The notes: generated by a model from the sequence alone, not told the origin. Shown: positions 32,007 through 42,355, counted from the first letter of the stretch. The stretch is 64,000 nucleotides of DNA from Acidobacteriota bacterium (GCA_019244185.1 JAFATB010000014.1:499587-563586), one strand, 5' to 3'. A program made the numbers and translations.

Positions 32007-33193
32007 CGCTCGCGCAGCGCGTTTGCGACGGGCATCCGCGCCGCGCGGATCGCGGGGAAGAAACCGCCCACGAGTCCGATGAACAGCGCGTACACGATCG
32101 CCCACGTCATGAGGCGTGCGTTGACGTCGAACGCGAACGTGACCTGGCTGAACGTCTGCCAGTTCATCGTCGCCGCGCGGTAGCCGTCGAATGCGACATA
32201 CGCGAGGCCGGCGCCGAGGACGCCGCCGGCGACGGCGAGCAGCAGCGCTTCCACGATGACGGACATCATCACCGCGAAGCCGCCGAAGCCGAGCGCCTCG
32301 AGCGTCGCGATCTCACGCGCGCGCGCCGCGACGGCGGTGTACATCGTGTTGAGCGCGCCGAAGATCGCGCCGACGCCCATGAGGCTGCAGACGATGAACG
32401 CCAGTCCGGTGACGAGCCCGCGCAGCGTGCGCGACTGCGACTCGTAGTACTCGGTCTCGGTCTGCACCTTCACGCTGAGCTTCGGATCGGACGTGAGCGC
32501 GTCCTTGAACTGCTGGAAGCTGGCGGGCGAGGCGAGCTTCGCGATGACGATCGAGTTCGACGCGTGGCGCTGATACGCCGGTCCGAGGACCGCGGCATCG
32601 GACCAGAGCTCGGACTCGGAGATCGAGCCCTTCGCGTCGAAGATGCCGACGACTTTCCAGACGTTCGTGCCGAAGTGCAGCTCGGAGCCGACGTCGGTGC
32701 CGGCGAACTCGCTGTGCGCGCCGCGACCGACGATCACTTCGTTCTTGCCCCACTCGAACGTGCGGCCTTCGATGATCTTGACCTCGGGGCGGATGGCGAA
32801 CGCTCCCTGCGAGATGCCGCGCAGCGGCACGTTCGCGTCGGTGTGCGACGAGCGTTTCGGCAGGTCGACGACGACATAGAGCTCGGGTGAGAGGAGCGGC
32901 TTGCCCTGCGCGTCTTTTGCGACGCCGGGCGCGTTGCGAATCAGTTCGACGTCGTCGCGGAGCAGCACGGACGTCATCTCGTTGTCGGCGCCGGCGCGGA
33001 GCACCATGGCCGTGTCGGGTTTTCCGGCGACGACCATCACGCGGCGGAAGCCTTCGCCGATCGAGAGGACGCCGACGAGCACGGCCACGACGCCGGCGAT
33101 GCCGAAGACGGCGGCGCCCGCGGAGCCGAGGCGGCCGCGAAGCGTGCGAACGTTGAATGCGATGAGCGCGGCGAGTTGACGGAACGGTTTCAT
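32003..33193 (-). CDS. ABC transporter permease, MacB/LolC type (second permease)
   Basis: FtsX-like (MacB core plus FtsX domain) permease of 396 residues. The first helix is GAAVFGIAGVVAVLVGVLSIG, a periplasmic MacB-type domain spans about residues 50-260, and three helices follow (GLVTGLAFIVCSLMGVGAIFG; SVIVEALLLAVAGGVLG; TWAIVYALFIGLVGGFFPAIRAAR). The ATG shares one base with the stop of the first permease (TAATG), so the two are coupled and probably form a heterodimer. It closes the adaptor-ATPase-permease-permease operon. The cargo is unknown; macrolide, peptide or lipoprotein export are all possible. Confidence 0.93.
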   Translation of the reverse strand: MKPFRQLAALIAFNVRTLRGRLGSAGAAVFGIAGVVAVLVGVLSIGEGFRRVMVVAGKPDTAMVLRAGADNEMTSVLLRDDVELIRNAPGVAKDAQGKPLLSPELYVVVDLPKRSSHTDANVPLRGISQGAFAIRPEVKIIEGRTFEWGKNEVIVGRGAHSEFAGTDVGSELHFGTNVWKVVGIFDAKGSISESELWSDAAVLGPAYQRHASNSIVIAKLASPASFQQFKDALTSDPKLSVKVQTETEYYESQSRTLRGLVTGLAFIVCSLMGVGAIFGALNTMYTAVAARAREIATLEALGFGGFAVMMSVIVEALLLAVAGGVLGAGLAYVAFDGYRAATMNWQTFSQVTFAFDVNARLMTWAIVYALFIGLVGGFFPAIRAARMPVANALRER

Positions 33194-34347
33194 TACTCTC
33201 TCCGAAGTGCGTCGACGGCGTTGAGCCGCATCGCCTGCAGCGCGGGCAGCGCGCCCGCGACGAGGCCGAGGGCGAGCGCGATCACGAGACCGAGCGTGCG
33301 CGCCTCGGGCGGGAAGAAGAAGATCGGCAGCGCGCCGTGGGTCGGATCGCCCTGCGCGACCGACATCCAGCCGAGACCGAGGCCGGCCAGGCCGCCGACG
33401 ATGGCGATGAGCAGCGATTCCGCGAGGACGAACGAGAGCACCTGCGCGTCGGTGAAGCCGATCGCTTTCATCACGCCGAGCTCGTTGATGCGCTCGCGCA
33501 CCGCCTGCGCCATCGTGTTGCCGGCCACGAGCAGGATCGTGAAGAAGACGGCGGACAGGATCGCCTGCACGATCGCGCCGATGTTGCCCATCTGCTCGGC
33601 GAAGCCTTTGACGAACGCCTTCTCCGTCTCCGTCTTCGTCTCCTGCGGCGAGTTCGCGAACGTCGCGTCGACCTTGCGCGCGACGTCTTCCGCGTACTTG
33701 GGATCCTTCACCCGAATGCCGTACCAGCCGGTCATGCCTTTGCCGAACATCCGGTTCTCGTCCATGTAGTCGTGGCGGAAGTAGAACGCGGTGGTGTCGG
33801 TCTCGGGATTCGCGCCGTCGTAGATGCCGACGAGATCGAACGTCCACGCGTTGCCGCCGGTCTTCGGTCGCAGGTACGTGGCCGTGAGGACGATCTTGTC
33901 GCCGACTTTCCAGTGGTACTTCTCGGCGGTCTTGCGTCCGGCGATGGCGCCCGTGCGCGTCTTGAACCACGCCTCGCGCTGCGCCGGCGGCAGGATGAAC
34001 TCGGGGTACATCTGGAGGAACTCGGGCGGATTGACGGCGATCTGCGCCCACGCGGTCGGCTTGTCCTGATAGAGGCCGCCGAACCACGCGTTCTCGGTCG
34101 CGTCGACGACGCCGTCGATCTGCTCGATGCGGCGCTCGTAGCTCTGCGGCAGCGGCTGGATGAGCGACACGCGGTGGCGCACGACGAGGCGGTTCGCGCC
34201 GGCGACGCTCACGCCCATCTGGAACGCGCGGCGGATCGCCGAGAGATACGCGAACAGCACGAACGCGATGAGGATCGAGCCGATCGTCAGCAGCGTGCGC
34301 AGCTTGTGGCGCTTGAAGTTCGAAAGGATCAGCAGCGCGTATTTCAT
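33193..34347 (-). CDS. ABC transporter permease, MacB/LolC type (first permease)
   Basis: Permease of 384 residues with the same topology as its neighbour: an N-terminal helix (LRTLLTIGSILIAFVLFAYLS), a large periplasmic domain, and three C-terminal helices (ILSAVFFTILLVAGNTMAQAVRER; LAESLLIAIVGGLAGLGLG; LGLVIALALGLVAGALPALQAMR). INELGVMKAIGFTDAQV is the coupling-helix region of the FtsX family. It overlaps the ATPase gene by 4 bp (ATGA) and the second permease by 1 bp. Having two unlike permeases argues for a heterodimeric exporter instead of a MacB homodimer. Confidence 0.93.
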   Translation of the reverse strand: MKYALLILSNFKRHKLRTLLTIGSILIAFVLFAYLSAIRRAFQMGVSVAGANRLVVRHRVSLIQPLPQSYERRIEQIDGVVDATENAWFGGLYQDKPTAWAQIAVNPPEFLQMYPEFILPPAQREAWFKTRTGAIAGRKTAEKYHWKVGDKIVLTATYLRPKTGGNAWTFDLVGIYDGANPETDTTAFYFRHDYMDENRMFGKGMTGWYGIRVKDPKYAEDVARKVDATFANSPQETKTETEKAFVKGFAEQMGNIGAIVQAILSAVFFTILLVAGNTMAQAVRERINELGVMKAIGFTDAQVLSFVLAESLLIAIVGGLAGLGLGWMSVAQGDPTHGALPIFFFPPEARTLGLVIALALGLVAGALPALQAMRLNAVDALRRE

Positions 34348-35033
34348 GCGGCCATCTCGCTGGAGAGCTGTCCGTCGACCATGTGCAGGCGGCGCGACGC
34401 GCGGTCGGCGGCGTGCGGGTCGTGCGTCACCATGACGATCGTCTTCCCGTGCTCGCGGTTGAGACCCTGCAGCAGGTCGAGGATGCCGTCGCCGGTCTTG
34501 CGATCGAGGTCACCGGTCGGCTCGTCGGCGAGGATGAGCGTGGGGTCGGTGACGATCGCGCGGGCGATGCCGACGCGCTGCTGCTCGCCGCCCGAGAGCG
34601 TGCGCGGCGTGTGCTTGGCGCGATGCGAGAGGCCGACGATCTCGAGCGCCGTGGCGACGTGGCGCTTCCGTTCGGCGGACGAGAGATTCGTCAGCAGCAG
34701 CGGCAACTCCACGTTGCGCGCGGCCGTCAAGACCGGCAACAGGTTGTAGAACTGGAAGACGAAGCCGACGTGGCGCGAGCGCCAGTGCGCGAGCTCGCGG
34801 CGCGAGAGCGTGTCGATGCGCTGGCCGTCGATCTGGATCGAGCCGGCGCTGGGGCGGTCGAGGCCCGCGAGGAGATTGAGCAGCGTCGACTTGCCCGATC
34901 CCGACGGACCCATGAGCGCGAGGAACTCGCCCGACGCGATGGTCAGGCTGAGGTTGTTCAGCACGCGCACTTCCTCGCTGCCGCGATGGAAGACTTTCTC
35001 GACGTTGGACAGGCTGACCAGGGTGTTGGGCAT
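34344..35033 (-). CDS. ABC transporter ATP-binding protein, MacB/LolD type
   Basis: ATPase of 229 residues powering the adjacent permeases. Walker A is GPSGSGKSTLLN, the signature LSGGEQQRVGIARAI, Walker B LILADEPTGDLD, and the opening is SLSNVEKVFHRGSEEVRVLNN. AGGAGA lies about 10 nt before the ATG. It follows the adaptor gene after 108 bp of repeat-containing DNA and overlaps the first permease gene by 4 bp. Confidence 0.96.
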   Translation of the reverse strand: MPNTLVSLSNVEKVFHRGSEEVRVLNNLSLTIASGEFLALMGPSGSGKSTLLNLLAGLDRPSAGSIQIDGQRIDTLSRRELAHWRSRHVGFVFQFYNLLPVLTAARNVELPLLLTNLSSAERKRHVATALEIVGLSHRAKHTPRTLSGGEQQRVGIARAIVTDPTLILADEPTGDLDRKTGDGILDLLQGLNREHGKTIVMVTHDPHAADRASRRLHMVDGQLSSEMAA

Positions 35034-35089
35034 TGGGTTGTTCTCCTGCGTTGATTGTTGACGGCGTCGCCGAGGCCTCGACGACGGGG

Positions 35090-35154
35090 CGCCTATGGTT
35101 TTTACTGCGACGAGGGCTCGCCTATGGTTTGACGGCTTCGCCTAGGGTTTGACG
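35090..35154 (-). repeat. Three degenerate copies of an adaptor-gene 3'-end motif
   Basis: The motif CGCCTATGGTTT (top strand) occurs at 35090-35101 and 35119-35130, and as CGCCTAGGGTTT at 35139-35150 where it forms the real end of the adaptor gene. The last two copies continue with GACG. On the minus strand each copy reads like the gene's final Lys-Pro-stop codons, so they look like decayed duplications of the gene end. The 108-bp gap holds nothing else I recognise. Confidence 0.7.
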
Positions 35155-36350
35155 TTGACGGCGTCGCCGTCTTGCAGATCGGGTCCTTCGCTCACGACGC
35201 TCTCCCCCTGGGAGACGCCCGACGCGAGCCGGGCGAAGTCGCCTTCCGATTCGGCGACCTTGACGGCGCGTCGTTCCGCCTTGCCGTCCTTGACGACGAA
35301 GACGACATCCTGATCGCCGTCTTTGCGGACGGCGGTCTTCGGCACTTCCACGAGCGGCGCGGCGGCGGGCGCGCTGTCGTCGGTGATGAAACCGACTTTC
35401 ACGCCCATGTCCGGCAGCACGCGCTGGTCGCGCGCGTCGAAGGCGATGCGCACCTTCACCGTCGCCTTCTGGCGGTCGGCGGTCGGCACCGCGGTGATGA
35501 CGTGCGCGGGGATCTTCCAGTCGGGATACGCGTCGAGGATCGCCTCGACTTTCTGGTTCGGATGCACGCGGTTGATGTAGGCCTCGTTGACGTCGACCTC
35601 GATCTCGAGCGAGGCCATGTCGACGATCGTGCAGATGCCGGTGCGCGTGAAGCCGCCGCCGGCTGACATCGGCGAGATCATCTCGCCCGGCTGCGCGTCC
35701 TTCGAGACGACGATGCCGTCGAACGGCGCGCGCACGATGGTGTCGTCGACGTTCTGCCGCTGCAGCTCGACCTGCCGTTGCGCGCTCGCGTACTGATCGC
35801 TCTGCGCGGCGAGGCGCGCCTTGGCGGCATCGAGCTCGGCGAGCGCGCGGTCGGCGTCCGCTTTCGACGAGATCGCGCTCGCGGCGAGCCGCGACGCGCG
35901 GTCGTAGTCGAGCTGCGCCTGGCGGATGCGCACGCGCGTCTCCTGGAGCGCGCTCGACGCGGACGTCGCTTCCGCTTCCGCGAGCCGCAGCCCTTTCTGC
36001 GTGAGCGAGTCGTCGAGGCGCGCCAGCTCCTGGCCCGCCGTCACGTGCATGCCTTCTTCGATGAACAGCTGATCGATCTTGCCGGTCACTTTCGCCGACA
36101 CCGTGGCCTGCCGGCGCGCGGTGACGTAGCCGCTCGCATTGAGCACCGCGCCGCCGTTCGTCGACGCCGCGGCGATCGCGCGCGCCTGCGCGACCTTGAC
36201 TTCTTTCTTCGAGCCGCGCGTCAGCGCCCACGCCGCGATCGCGACGACGAGCACGATCGGGATGACGATCCACCAAGGCTTGCGCCGCGGCGCGGCGACG
36301 GTTTCCGTGCGGGCGATGCGAAGGCCATCGAGTGCTGTTTTATCGACCAT
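35142..36350 (-). CDS. HlyD/RND-type periplasmic adaptor subunit (MacA-like)
   Basis: Membrane-fusion protein of 402 residues linking the inner-membrane ABC transporter to an outer-membrane channel. It has a cytoplasmic tail, one helix (PWWIVIPIVLVVAIAAWALT), a lipoyl half-motif (SGYVTARRQATVSAKVTGKI ... VEEGMHVTAGQELARLD-like), a coiled-coil hairpin from about residue 120 to 210, the second lipoyl half (IVRAPFDGIVVSKDAQPGE), and beta-barrel and membrane-proximal domains. CATAAT lies 11 nt before the ATG with CTGACA 17 bp further up. It is first in the four-gene export operon; no TolC homologue is nearby. Confidence 0.95.
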   Translation of the reverse strand: MVDKTALDGLRIARTETVAAPRRKPWWIVIPIVLVVAIAAWALTRGSKKEVKVAQARAIAAASTNGGAVLNASGYVTARRQATVSAKVTGKIDQLFIEEGMHVTAGQELARLDDSLTQKGLRLAEAEATSASSALQETRVRIRQAQLDYDRASRLAASAISSKADADRALAELDAAKARLAAQSDQYASAQRQVELQRQNVDDTIVRAPFDGIVVSKDAQPGEMISPMSAGGGFTRTGICTIVDMASLEIEVDVNEAYINRVHPNQKVEAILDAYPDWKIPAHVITAVPTADRQKATVKVRIAFDARDQRVLPDMGVKVGFITDDSAPAAAPLVEVPKTAVRKDGDQDVVFVVKDGKAERRAVKVAESEGDFARLASGVSQGESVVSEGPDLQDGDAVNVKP

Positions 36351-36361
36351 TGGACGGCGTC

Positions 36362-36405
36362 ATTATGGCGATCGGCCCCTCCTTTGTCAGTTGACGTTTG
36401 TCAAC
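36362..36405 (-). promoter_or_regulatory. Promoter of the export operon with upstream inverted repeat
   Basis: Minus-strand CTGACA (top 36385-36390), 17 bp, then CATAAT (top 36362-36367) makes a good sigma-70-type promoter. Next to the -35 lies the perfect inverted repeat GTTGACGTTTGTCAAC (36390-36405), placed where an activator or repressor could bind. The rest of the gap to 36499 is the leader of the divergent DUF5916 gene; I see no other element there. Confidence 0.55.
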
Positions 36406-36499
36406 CCGTTCACCTGCCGTTCATCACCGTAACGTCGTTTTACATCGTGTGACGCGGGAGGGGCAGACTGCCCGCGCCCGCGGCGCGCATCGTCGCGTC

Positions 36500-38566
36500 A
36501 TGCGACGCACGCTGCTTTTTCTACTGCTCGTAGGGACAACGAATCTCCACGCCGAGCCCGCGCACATCGACCTCGCCAAACGCTCCGGCGGCGCCATCAC
36601 GATCGACGGCGATCTCGCCGACGCAGGCTGGGCGCACGCGACGCGCATTGACTCGTTCGTCGAGTACTTTCGCGGCGACAACACCGCGCCGCCGGTGAAG
36701 ACGTCGGGATTGCTGACGTACGACGATCAGGCGGTGTACGTCGCGTTCCGCGCCGACGATCCGCGTCCGCGCGAGATCCGCGCGCCGCTCGTCGACCGCG
36801 ATCAGGTGCGCGAGGATCAGGACTACGTCGCGGTGATGATCGACACGGCCAACGACCGCCGCGCTGCCGTGCAGTTCCGCGTGAACCCGCGCGGCGTGCA
36901 GACCGACAGCGTCTACAACGACACGAGCGGCGACGAGGACTTCTCGCCCGACTTCGTCTATCAGGCCGTGGCGCGGCGCACGCCGGAAGGGTGGGCGGCG
37001 GAGCTGCGCATCCCGCTCTCGTCGCTGCGTTACCCGTCGACCGATCCGCAGACGTGGGGCGTGCTGCTCATCCGCAATTACCCGCGCGACTTCCGCTACG
37101 TCATGGCCAACACGCCGATCCCGCGCAACTCGAACTGCTTCGTCTGTCACTCCGCGGTCGCCAGCGGCATCGCCGGACTGCCCACCGGCAGCCATTTCAC
37201 GCTGACGCCGTATTCGACGATGCGCGAGCAGGGCTTCGATCTGAAGTGGAATCCCTCCGCGCGCCTCACGTTCGACGCGACGCTCAATCCCGATTTCTCG
37301 CAGATCGAAGCGGATGTGCCGCAGCTCGCCACCGACAGCAGCTTCGCGATCTCGTATCCGGAAAAGCGCGCGTTCTTCCTCGAGAGCGTCGATCTGCTCG
37401 CGACGCCGCTCACCGCCGTCTACACGCGCGCCATCACCGCACCGGCGTGGGGCATGCGCGCCACGGGACAGAGCGGCACGAACGCGTACACGCTACTCCT
37501 CGCCGAAGACCGCGGGGGCGGCTCGACGATTCTGCCCGGCCCGTACGGCTCGAGCGAGATCCCGCAGGAACAATCCGAAGTGCTCGTCGGACGGCTGCGG
37601 CACACGCTGGGAACGTCGTTCGTCGGACTTCTCGCGACCGCGCGCGAGAACGAGTCGGGCACGTACAACCGCGTCCTCGGCCCCGACTTTCTCTGGAAGC
37701 CGTCGAAGCGCGACCGCGTCGCGGGCCAGCTCCTGCTCAGCGACACCGACGGCGCGCGCGGCAACGCGGCCCGCGTCTACTACACGCACGACGCGCCGCG
37801 CTGGGACGCGTACGCCGGCGCGCGGCAGTACTCGCCGGAGTTCCGCGCGGATGACGGCTTCCTGCCGCAGGTCGGCATCCGCCAGACGTACGTCGAAGTC
37901 GCCGGGCACCTCTATCCGAAGAAAGGCATCACGTTCCTGCGCACGTACTTGGGTGTCGACTACGCGCACGAGTACGACGGCGCGGCGCGCGTGCACACGC
38001 AGTTCTTTCCCGGCTTCTTCTTTCAGGGCAAGTGGGGGAGCGAAGGCTGGGTGACGCTGCGCGCGCACAACCAGGAGCGCGTGAACGGACGCATGCTGAC
38101 GACGCAGTTCGTCGAGTTCTCGCTGCGCGCCGCGCCCGCGCGCTGGCTGCCGGCGCTCCGCTTCGAAGGCGCGGCCGGCGAGAAGATCGACTACGCGGAA
38201 GGGCGCACCGGCACCGGCGCGAATCTGTCGCTGAGCGGCACCGTGCGTCCGACCGATCATTTGCAACTGCAGGCGACCGCCTCGCGCGAATGGCTCGACC
38301 TCGATGCCGGACGGCTCTTCGACGCGCAGTCCGCGTTCGTGCAGGCGACGTACACGTTTTCCGCGCGGTCGCTCATGCGCGTGGTCGCGCAACAGGGGAC
38401 TACGACGCGCAACGCGGCGCTGTATGCGGGCGACGTCGTCGAGCACGAGCGGAAGCGCGTCGTGTCGGCGCTGTACGGCTACAAGCTGACGTTCCAGACG
38501 GTGTTCTTCGTCGGCGTCAACGACGATTCGGTCTTCGCGAAAGTCGCCTACGCGTTCAACCGCTGA
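36500..38566 (+). CDS. DUF5916 outer-membrane protein with CBM9-like domain and a CxxCH motif
   Basis: Exported protein of 688 residues. After a signal peptide ([18 protein letters not shown]) comes a carbohydrate-binding-module-9-like domain ([19 protein letters not shown] ... [14 protein letters not shown]), then a DUF5916 beta-barrel region ([34 protein letters not shown]) ending in an aromatic-rich strand (AKVAYAFNR). Between them is NCFVCHSA with CxxCH at residues 213-217, a covalent haem c attachment motif not expected in this family. It is 62 bp upstream of the histidine kinase. Role unknown; an outer-membrane channel or binding protein is the usual view. Confidence 0.88.
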   Translation: MRRTLLFLLLVGTTNLHAEPAHIDLAKRSGGAITIDGDLADAGWAHATRIDSFVEYFRGDNTAPPVKTSGLLTYDDQAVYVAFRADDPRPREIRAPLVDRDQVREDQDYVAVMIDTANDRRAAVQFRVNPRGVQTDSVYNDTSGDEDFSPDFVYQAVARRTPEGWAAELRIPLSSLRYPSTDPQTWGVLLIRNYPRDFRYVMANTPIPRNSNCFVCHSAVASGIAGLPTGSHFTLTPYSTMREQGFDLKWNPSARLTFDATLNPDFSQIEADVPQLATDSSFAISYPEKRAFFLESVDLLATPLTAVYTRAITAPAWGMRATGQSGTNAYTLLLAEDRGGGSTILPGPYGSSEIPQEQSEVLVGRLRHTLGTSFVGLLATARENESGTYNRVLGPDFLWKPSKRDRVAGQLLLSDTDGARGNAARVYYTHDAPRWDAYAGARQYSPEFRADDGFLPQVGIRQTYVEVAGHLYPKKGITFLRTYLGVDYAHEYDGAARVHTQFFPGFFFQGKWGSEGWVTLRAHNQERVNGRMLTTQFVEFSLRAAPARWLPALRFEGAAGEKIDYAEGRTGTGANLSLSGTVRPTDHLQLQATASREWLDLDAGRLFDAQSAFVQATYTFSARSLMRVVAQQGTTTRNAALYAGDVVEHERKRVVSALYGYKLTFQTVFFVGVNDDSVFAKVAYAFNR

Positions 38567-38628
38567 CAGGGACGACACAAGTTGTGACAAGTGCCGTCCG
38601 GAGGTCGTGCGACGATACCGCCGACCCG

Positions 38629-40209
38629 ATGCGTCATCTCTTCCGCCGTTCGATTTTCTGGCTGCTGCCGGTCGTCATCGTGCCGCTCATCGCGCTCGTG
38701 GTGATGCAGTACCGCTTCCTGCGATCGCTGGAACAGAAGACGATGATGGCGGAGCGGAACTCGATGCGTACGTCGCTCGAGCTGGCGACGTCCGAGATCG
38801 AGACGCGCATGCGCCACGACGCGCGCATGGCCCTCTCGCTCACCGAGCTCCAGCTCCGCGACGTCATGCACCTCGGCGCGCACTTTCGCGCGCATCCCGT
38901 TCCCGGCGCGCACACGTTCTTCGCCATGCGCTTCAAGGGTCCGGTCTACGAGACCGGCTACTTCGACGCGAATGCCGTCGAGCGCCTGCCGCACGACGAC
39001 GAGATCGAAGCGGTGAAGATGGCCACGGTTTCGTGGCACGTCGCGCACAAGCTCGGGCGCGTCGCGCAGCCGTCGCTCAGCGTCGACGAGCGCGATCCGC
39101 GGCACGCGATCATCCTGCGGCCGGTGGTCGATGCGTCGTGGCGCGTGGTCGGCGTCGCGGGCGTCGTGCTCGATCCGGAGCGCACGCGCTGGGCGATGAC
39201 GGAGATCGGCGCACGCGCGCTGAAACGGCACATGCCGTCCGATCCGATGGCGCTGCGCATCGGCGAGCAGTTCCCGAAGATGCCCGGCGGCAGTCCGTTC
39301 ATCACGCAGCCGCTCGGCTTCGTCTTCACGAACTGGCGCGCGGGCGTGCGCGACCTCTGCGCGAGTCCCGAGGAGATCGCGGCGTACAACTTCCGCAACA
39401 ACGTGCTGTGGACGGGCGGCGCGTTCATCGTCCTCCTCGGCGCGATCGGACTCGCGCTGGCCGCGGTCGCGCGGCAGATGCGCCTCTCGCAGATGAAGAG
39501 CGACTTCGTCTCGAACGTCTCGCACGAGCTGCGCACGCCGCTCTCCTCGATCCGCGTGTTCGGCGAGTACATGCGCCTCGGCCGCGTCGAAAAGCCGGAG
39601 AAGGTGCGCGAGTACGGCGAGTACATCGAGGCCGAGAGCCGGCGGCTCACGCAGCTCATCAACAACATCCTCGACTTCTCCAAGATCGAGTCGGCGGAGA
39701 AGAAGTACCGCTTCTGCGCGACCGACATCGTGGCGCTGGTCGAGCAGACCGTCGACGCGTTCGCGATGCCGCTGCGCGAAGCCGGCGTGGCCATCGCGTT
39801 CCGCGCGCCGGCCGCGCGTCCGGTGCTGCCGCTCGACAAGGACGCGCTCGGTCAGGTGCTCGTCAACCTGCTCGACAATGCGGTCAAGTACTCCGGCGAC
39901 CGCAAGGAGATCGACGTCGCCGTCGACGTCGGACGCGAGGTGCGCGTGGCCATCCGCGACCGCGGCATCGGCATCGCGCCGTCCGAGCAGAAGAAGATCT
40001 TCGAGAAGTTCTATCGCGTCGGCAGCGGTCTCGTGCACGACGTGAAAGGCAGCGGCCTCGGGCTCTCGATCGTGCAGCACGTCGTGCGCGCGCACGGCGG
40101 ACGCGTCGAGGTCGCGAGCGCGCCGGGCGAGGGGAGCACGTTCACGATTGTGCTGCCGTTCGCCGCGAAACAGGAAGTGCCGATCCCAACGACGACGGAG
40201 TTCGCATGA
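38629..40209 (+). CDS. Membrane sensor histidine kinase
   Basis: Two-component kinase of 526 residues. It has an N-terminal helix ([21 protein letters not shown]), a periplasmic sensor of about 240 residues without a recognisable fold, a second helix ([22 protein letters not shown]), and the HisKA domain with phospho-His299 in [13 protein letters not shown]. The HATPase domain contains [19 protein letters not shown] and [19 protein letters not shown] lies about 11 nt upstream. Its stop overlaps the ATG of the response regulator (ATGA), so the two make a cognate pair. The signal is unknown; location behind the DUF5916 gene suggests an envelope link. Confidence 0.96.
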   Translation: MRHLFRRSIFWLLPVVIVPLIALVVMQYRFLRSLEQKTMMAERNSMRTSLELATSEIETRMRHDARMALSLTELQLRDVMHLGAHFRAHPVPGAHTFFAMRFKGPVYETGYFDANAVERLPHDDEIEAVKMATVSWHVAHKLGRVAQPSLSVDERDPRHAIILRPVVDASWRVVGVAGVVLDPERTRWAMTEIGARALKRHMPSDPMALRIGEQFPKMPGGSPFITQPLGFVFTNWRAGVRDLCASPEEIAAYNFRNNVLWTGGAFIVLLGAIGLALAAVARQMRLSQMKSDFVSNVSHELRTPLSSIRVFGEYMRLGRVEKPEKVREYGEYIEAESRRLTQLINNILDFSKIESAEKKYRFCATDIVALVEQTVDAFAMPLREAGVAIAFRAPAARPVLPLDKDALGQVLVNLLDNAVKYSGDRKEIDVAVDVGREVRVAIRDRGIGIAPSEQKKIFEKFYRVGSGLVHDVKGSGLGLSIVQHVVRAHGGRVEVASAPGEGSTFTIVLPFAAKQEVPIPTTTEFA

Positions 40210-40883
40210 GCAAAATCCTGATTGTGGAAGACGATCCCGCGATGTCGGTCGCGCTGCGCGACGGCTTCGAGTTCGAAGGCTTTCAGGTGGAGATGGCGGC
40301 CGACGGCGAAGCCGGCCTGCACCTCGCCATGCGCGGCGGCCACGACCTCATCGTGCTCGACGTCATGCTGCCGAAGAAGAGCGGCCTCGATGTCTGCAAG
40401 GAGCTGCGGCGGATGAACGCGCATACGCCGGTGATCATGCTCACCGCGCGCGGCCAGGAGATCGACAAGATCGTCGGCCTCAAGCTCGGCGCCGACGACT
40501 ACGTCACGAAGCCGTTCAGCTTCATGGAGCTGCTCGCGCGTGTCGAGGCCGTGCTGCGCCGCACCTCGCGCGTGGCGGCGGGCGACGAGGTCGAATTCGG
40601 CGACGTCCGCGTCGACTTCCGCACCTACCAGGCGACGAAAGGCGAGCTGCCGCTCGAGCTCACGCCGCGGGAGTTCCGCATCCTCCGCTACTTCATCGAT
40701 CACACCGACGAAGTGGTGTCGCGCGACGCGCTGCTCAACCACGTCTGGGGCTACGACAGCGCGGCGTTCACGCGCACGGTCGACACGCACATGGCGCGGC
40801 TGCGGCAGAAGATCGAGAGCACGCCGTCCGAGCCGCGGCACCTCATCACCGTGCACCGCGTCGGCTACAAGTTCGTGCCCTGA
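40206..40883 (+). CDS. OmpR/PhoB family response regulator
   Basis: DNA-binding response regulator of 225 residues. The receiver domain has the acidic pair in VEDDPAM, phospho-Asp52 in [13 protein letters not shown], Thr in LTARGQ and Lys in YVTKPFS. The C-terminal winged helix is typical: [35 protein letters not shown] (in parts) and [15 protein letters not shown] ... RVGYKFVP. It is coupled to the kinase gene by an ATGA overlap. Its targets are not known; the DUF5916 gene just upstream is a reasonable candidate. Confidence 0.97.
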   Translation: MSKILIVEDDPAMSVALRDGFEFEGFQVEMAADGEAGLHLAMRGGHDLIVLDVMLPKKSGLDVCKELRRMNAHTPVIMLTARGQEIDKIVGLKLGADDYVTKPFSFMELLARVEAVLRRTSRVAAGDEVEFGDVRVDFRTYQATKGELPLELTPREFRILRYFIDHTDEVVSRDALLNHVWGYDSAAFTRTVDTHMARLRQKIESTPSEPRHLITVHRVGYKFVP

Positions 40884-41011
40884 CGCGACGCCGCGCCGAA
40901 CCGCGCGGATTCGTGCCGCGGAGCGAAGGGATGCGAGACGTTGGTTCGGACGTCGAGCAGTTCGTGTCGCGAACGTTGCTGCGACTCCGCGGCGATCGCA
41001 CAATCCAGCCC

Positions 41012-42355
41012 ATGAACGCCAAGCGTTTCGCTGTTCAATCGCTCAGCCAGTGCGCGATCCTCCTTTTTGCCGTTGCCACCGCGACCGCCGCCGTTCCGCC
41101 GTCACGGCAGGAGCTCGACCGATCGGTCGCACAGTATGTCGCGCCGTACGTGAAGTACCACGCGTTCAGCGGCGTGGTCCTGGTGGGAAAGGGCGACGAC
41201 GTACTGATCAACAAAGCCTTCGGGAATGCGAACTACGAGTTCGGGGTGCCGAACACGCCCGATACGCGTTTCCAGGCAGGCTCGATCAGCAAGCGATTCA
41301 CGTTTGTCGTGGTCATGCACCTGGTCCGGGAGAAGAAGCTCGCCTTGACGGACGCGCTGTTCAAGTGGGTGCCCGACTTTCCCTCGGCCGACAAGATCAC
41401 GGTCGCGGATCTTCTCGATCACCACTCCGGCATTCAGGACTCGGACAAATGGCGCGGGATCTTTCGCCGGAACTTCACGACCGCCGACGCCGTCGATGCA
41501 ATCAAGTCCGAGCCCCTCGACAGCGTCCCCGGACAGAAGTACTCCTACACGACCTGGAATTACGCCGTGCTCGCGCACATCATCGAGCGCGTGACCGGCG
41601 ACTCGTACGCGAACGTGGTGAAGAAGTACGTCTACGATCCGGCGGGCATGCGCGACTCCGGCGAGTTGTCGACGACGGTCGTCGTTCCGCGCCTCGCGAA
41701 CGGCTACATGCCGGGGCCGTTCAGCGACGTCCTGTCCGTCTGCGGGCCGGAAGACACGTCATGGAAAACCGGCGGCGGGGCTTCGTACTCGACGACGCGC
41801 GACCTCATGCGATTTGCACGCGCGTATACGACGACACTGCTCACGAACGAAGAACGGGCGCTGTGGGATACCGAAGACGAGAACACGACTCTGCTCGATC
41901 GCAACGTCCTGGAGGCGAACGGTTCTGCCCCCGGCGCGAACGCGATCATCAACTATTTTCCGGAGTCGGAACTGAGCGTCGTCGTGCTCTCCAACAACAA
42001 TTCTCCCGTCGCAAGGACGATCGCGCGCGATGTGGCGTCGATGTACTTCCGCGAGAAGTACACCGTGCCGACTGTTTCGCTCGCGCCGGGCAAACCGTTC
42101 GACGCGCGCCTGCTCCGCGGATACGCGCTCGAGGGGAGAGACTTTACGTTCGAAATCCGGCTGCACGACGGCACGCCGTTCGTTCGCTGGGGCCAGACGC
42201 GATGGGAAGCCATGCTGCCCGAAGGCGACGATCGGTGGTTCCTGCCGCTCGACTTCGGGCACATGACGCTGCGCCTCGATGACACGGGTCAGCTCGTGGA
42301 AGGGACGATGACCACGACGTGGAGTCGCACGCCGATGAAGGTCATTGCCCGGTAG
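41012..42355 (+). CDS. Serine hydrolase of the class C beta-lactamase/PBP4* family
   Basis: Exported serine hydrolase of 447 residues with a signal-like N-terminus (SQCAILLFAVATATAAVPP). The nucleophile motif is SISK (Ser91-Lys94). The second motif, normally YxN, reads YTT in PGQKYSYTTWNYAVLAH, so the Asn is missing; TGGGASYST is the usual later block. A beta-sheet C-terminal extension of about 90 residues follows (LRGYALEGRDFTFEIRL ... ). It is 128 bp after the response regulator, in a gap without obvious promoter, and convergent with the phosphorylase gene. Esterase or D-peptidase activity is possible. Confidence 0.88.
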   Translation: MNAKRFAVQSLSQCAILLFAVATATAAVPPSRQELDRSVAQYVAPYVKYHAFSGVVLVGKGDDVLINKAFGNANYEFGVPNTPDTRFQAGSISKRFTFVVVMHLVREKKLALTDALFKWVPDFPSADKITVADLLDHHSGIQDSDKWRGIFRRNFTTADAVDAIKSEPLDSVPGQKYSYTTWNYAVLAHIIERVTGDSYANVVKKYVYDPAGMRDSGELSTTVVVPRLANGYMPGPFSDVLSVCGPEDTSWKTGGGASYSTTRDLMRFARAYTTTLLTNEERALWDTEDENTTLLDRNVLEANGSAPGANAIINYFPESELSVVVLSNNNSPVARTIARDVASMYFREKYTVPTVSLAPGKPFDARLLRGYALEGRDFTFEIRLHDGTPFVRWGQTRWEAMLPEGDDRWFLPLDFGHMTLRLDDTGQLVEGTMTTTWSRTPMKVIAR

